Source of the DNA: Alphaproteobacteria bacterium
Lineage (GTDB): Bacteria; Pseudomonadota; Alphaproteobacteria; UBA9219
DNA: 5,849 nucleotides
Direction of reading: 5' to 3'
Assembly: GCA_028865155.1 (NCBI GenBank)
Contig: JAGWKW010000090.1
Span: 1 to 5,849, forward strand
The position numbers were made by a program, and so were the translations under genes. Every line of letters begins with the position of its first letter. Position 1 is the first letter of the stretch. This document shows, piece by piece, positions 5,062 to 5,849 of this stretch. Below the pieces are notes generated by a model. That model saw only the letters and a program-made list of their open reading frames with translations, was not told the DNA's origin and did not search any database.

Positions 5062-5849
5062 TGGCCGTCTCAATCCATCCGACCGCCATCGTCGACCCGT
5101 CCGCGCAACTCGGCGCGGACGTCTCCGTCGGCCCGTTCTGCACGGTCGGCCCGAACGTCAGGCTCGGCGACCGCGTGCGTCTCGTTTCGCATGCCGTGGT
5201 CGGCGGCCGCACGACAATCGGCGAAGACACGGTCGTCTATCCGTTCGCAAGCCTCGGCCTGCGCCCGCAGGACCTGAAATTCCACGGCGAAGAGTCGACG
5301 CTTACCATCGGCAAAAACAACCAGATCCGCGAACAGGTGACGATGAACCCCGGCACCGAAGGCGGCGGCATGGAAACGTGCATCGGCGATAACGGGTTGT
5401 TCATGGTCGGCAGCCATGTCGCGCACGACTGCAAGCTCGGCGACAATGTCATCCTCGCCAACAACGCGACGCTGGCGGGCCATGTCACGCTCGGCGATTT
5501 CGTCATCGTCGGCGGGCTTTCGGCCGTGCATCAATTCGTGCGCATCGGGCCTTATGCGATTATCGGCGGCATGTCGGGCGTGGAAAAGGACGTGATCCCG
5601 TTCGGCCTCGTGAAGGGCGAACGGGCGCATCTGGCGGGATTGAACATGGTGGGGCTGGAACGGCGCGGTTTCACGCGCGAAGATGTGCGCGCGCTGCGCA
5701 GCGCCTACCGCATGCTGTTCGCGCCCGAAGGCACGCTGGCCGAACGCGTCGACGAAACCGCGGCGCATTACAAAAATCAGCAACAGGTCGCGCAGATCGT
5801 CGATTTCATCCGCAGCGCGGACGACCGCCCGATCTGCCAGCCCAAAAAC
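5061..5849 (+). CDS. lpxA: Acyl-ACP--UDP-N-acetylglucosamine O-acyltransferase LpxA (3' end just outside window)
   Basis: LpxA performs the first step of lipid A synthesis, moving a 3-hydroxyacyl group from ACP to the 3-OH of UDP-GlcNAc in the cytoplasm. All 263 codons are open to the window edge. E. coli LpxA is 262 residues, so nearly the whole protein is present. Hexapeptide repeats of the left-handed beta-helix run from about residue 5 to 185 (IHPTAIV, VGPFCTVG, ILANNATLAGHVTLGD). QDLKFHGE (70-77) and IREQVTMNPGTEGGG (89-103) match substrate-binding segments. Catalytic His122 is in HVAHDC (E. coli His125), with His119, His141 and His157 also conserved. The helical C-terminus begins at RRGF (201-204). 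Gly170 aligns with E. coli Gly173, the acyl-length residue, which suggests a C14-type hydroxyacyl donor; this is inference. Its start overlaps the fabZ stop. Confidence 0.96.
   Translation, partial: MAVSIHPTAIVDPSAQLGADVSVGPFCTVGPNVRLGDRVRLVSHAVVGGRTTIGEDTVVYPFASLGLRPQDLKFHGEESTLTIGKNNQIREQVTMNPGTEGGGMETCIGDNGLFMVGSHVAHDCKLGDNVILANNATLAGHVTLGDFVIVGGLSAVHQFVRIGPYAIIGGMSGVEKDVIPFGLVKGERAHLAGLNMVGLERRGFTREDVRALRSAYRMLFAPEGTLAERVDETAAHYKNQQQVAQIVDFIRSADDRPICQPKN

Noticed and set aside
5070..5783. Long - strand open frame (237 codons) opposite lpxA
   Set aside because: It mirrors lpxA codon structure, has a His/Arg/Ala-rich product and no ribosome binding site. lpxA is certain on the other strand.

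Overview
The window looks like ordinary chromosome of a Gram-negative alphaproteobacterium; I cannot name the genus. The clues are: gatC divergent from ruvX, an arrangement I know from alphaproteobacteria; an RHH_4-type ribbon-helix-helix protein; a Pal lipoprotein with a GNCDERGT-type peptidoglycan loop; and an LpxA with the MNPGT variant common in that class. Most genes are GC-rich. The first 360 bases are clearly lower, about 46% G+C by hand count.

Layout: (1) 2-361, the 3' end of an unrecognised low-GC gene on the + strand, converging on gatA. (2) 404-2343 on the - strand, gatC then gatA, two subunits of the tRNA-dependent Asp/Glu amidotransferase. They are separated by 164 bases holding a large nested palindromic repeat, and gatB does not follow gatA. 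(3) 2392-2871 on the + strand, ruvX, divergent from gatC and perhaps leaderless. (4) 3105-3497 on the + strand, a small RHH DNA-binding protein with its own AT-rich upstream region. (5) 3498-3842, a structured spacer with several hairpins and no convincing gene. (6) 3843-4334 on the + strand, a Pal/OmpA-type lipoprotein closed by a strong terminator. (7) A second copy of the palindromic repeat, then fabZ and lpxA (start overlaps the fabZ stop, TAATG), running off the right edge.

How the genes relate: GatCA serves translation (Gln-tRNA and/or Asn-tRNA formation) and RuvX serves nucleic-acid processing (16S rRNA maturation and/or Holliday junctions). Pal, FabZ and LpxA all serve the envelope: outer-membrane tethering to peptidoglycan, supply of hydroxyacyl-ACP intermediates, and the first step of lipid A synthesis. 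No CRISPR array, tRNA, rRNA, transposase or defence island is visible. I found no clearly new system. The points most worth a second look are the two repeat copies with different internal palindromes, the foreign-looking gene fragment beside gatA, the stand-alone pal, and the upstream region of the RHH gene.
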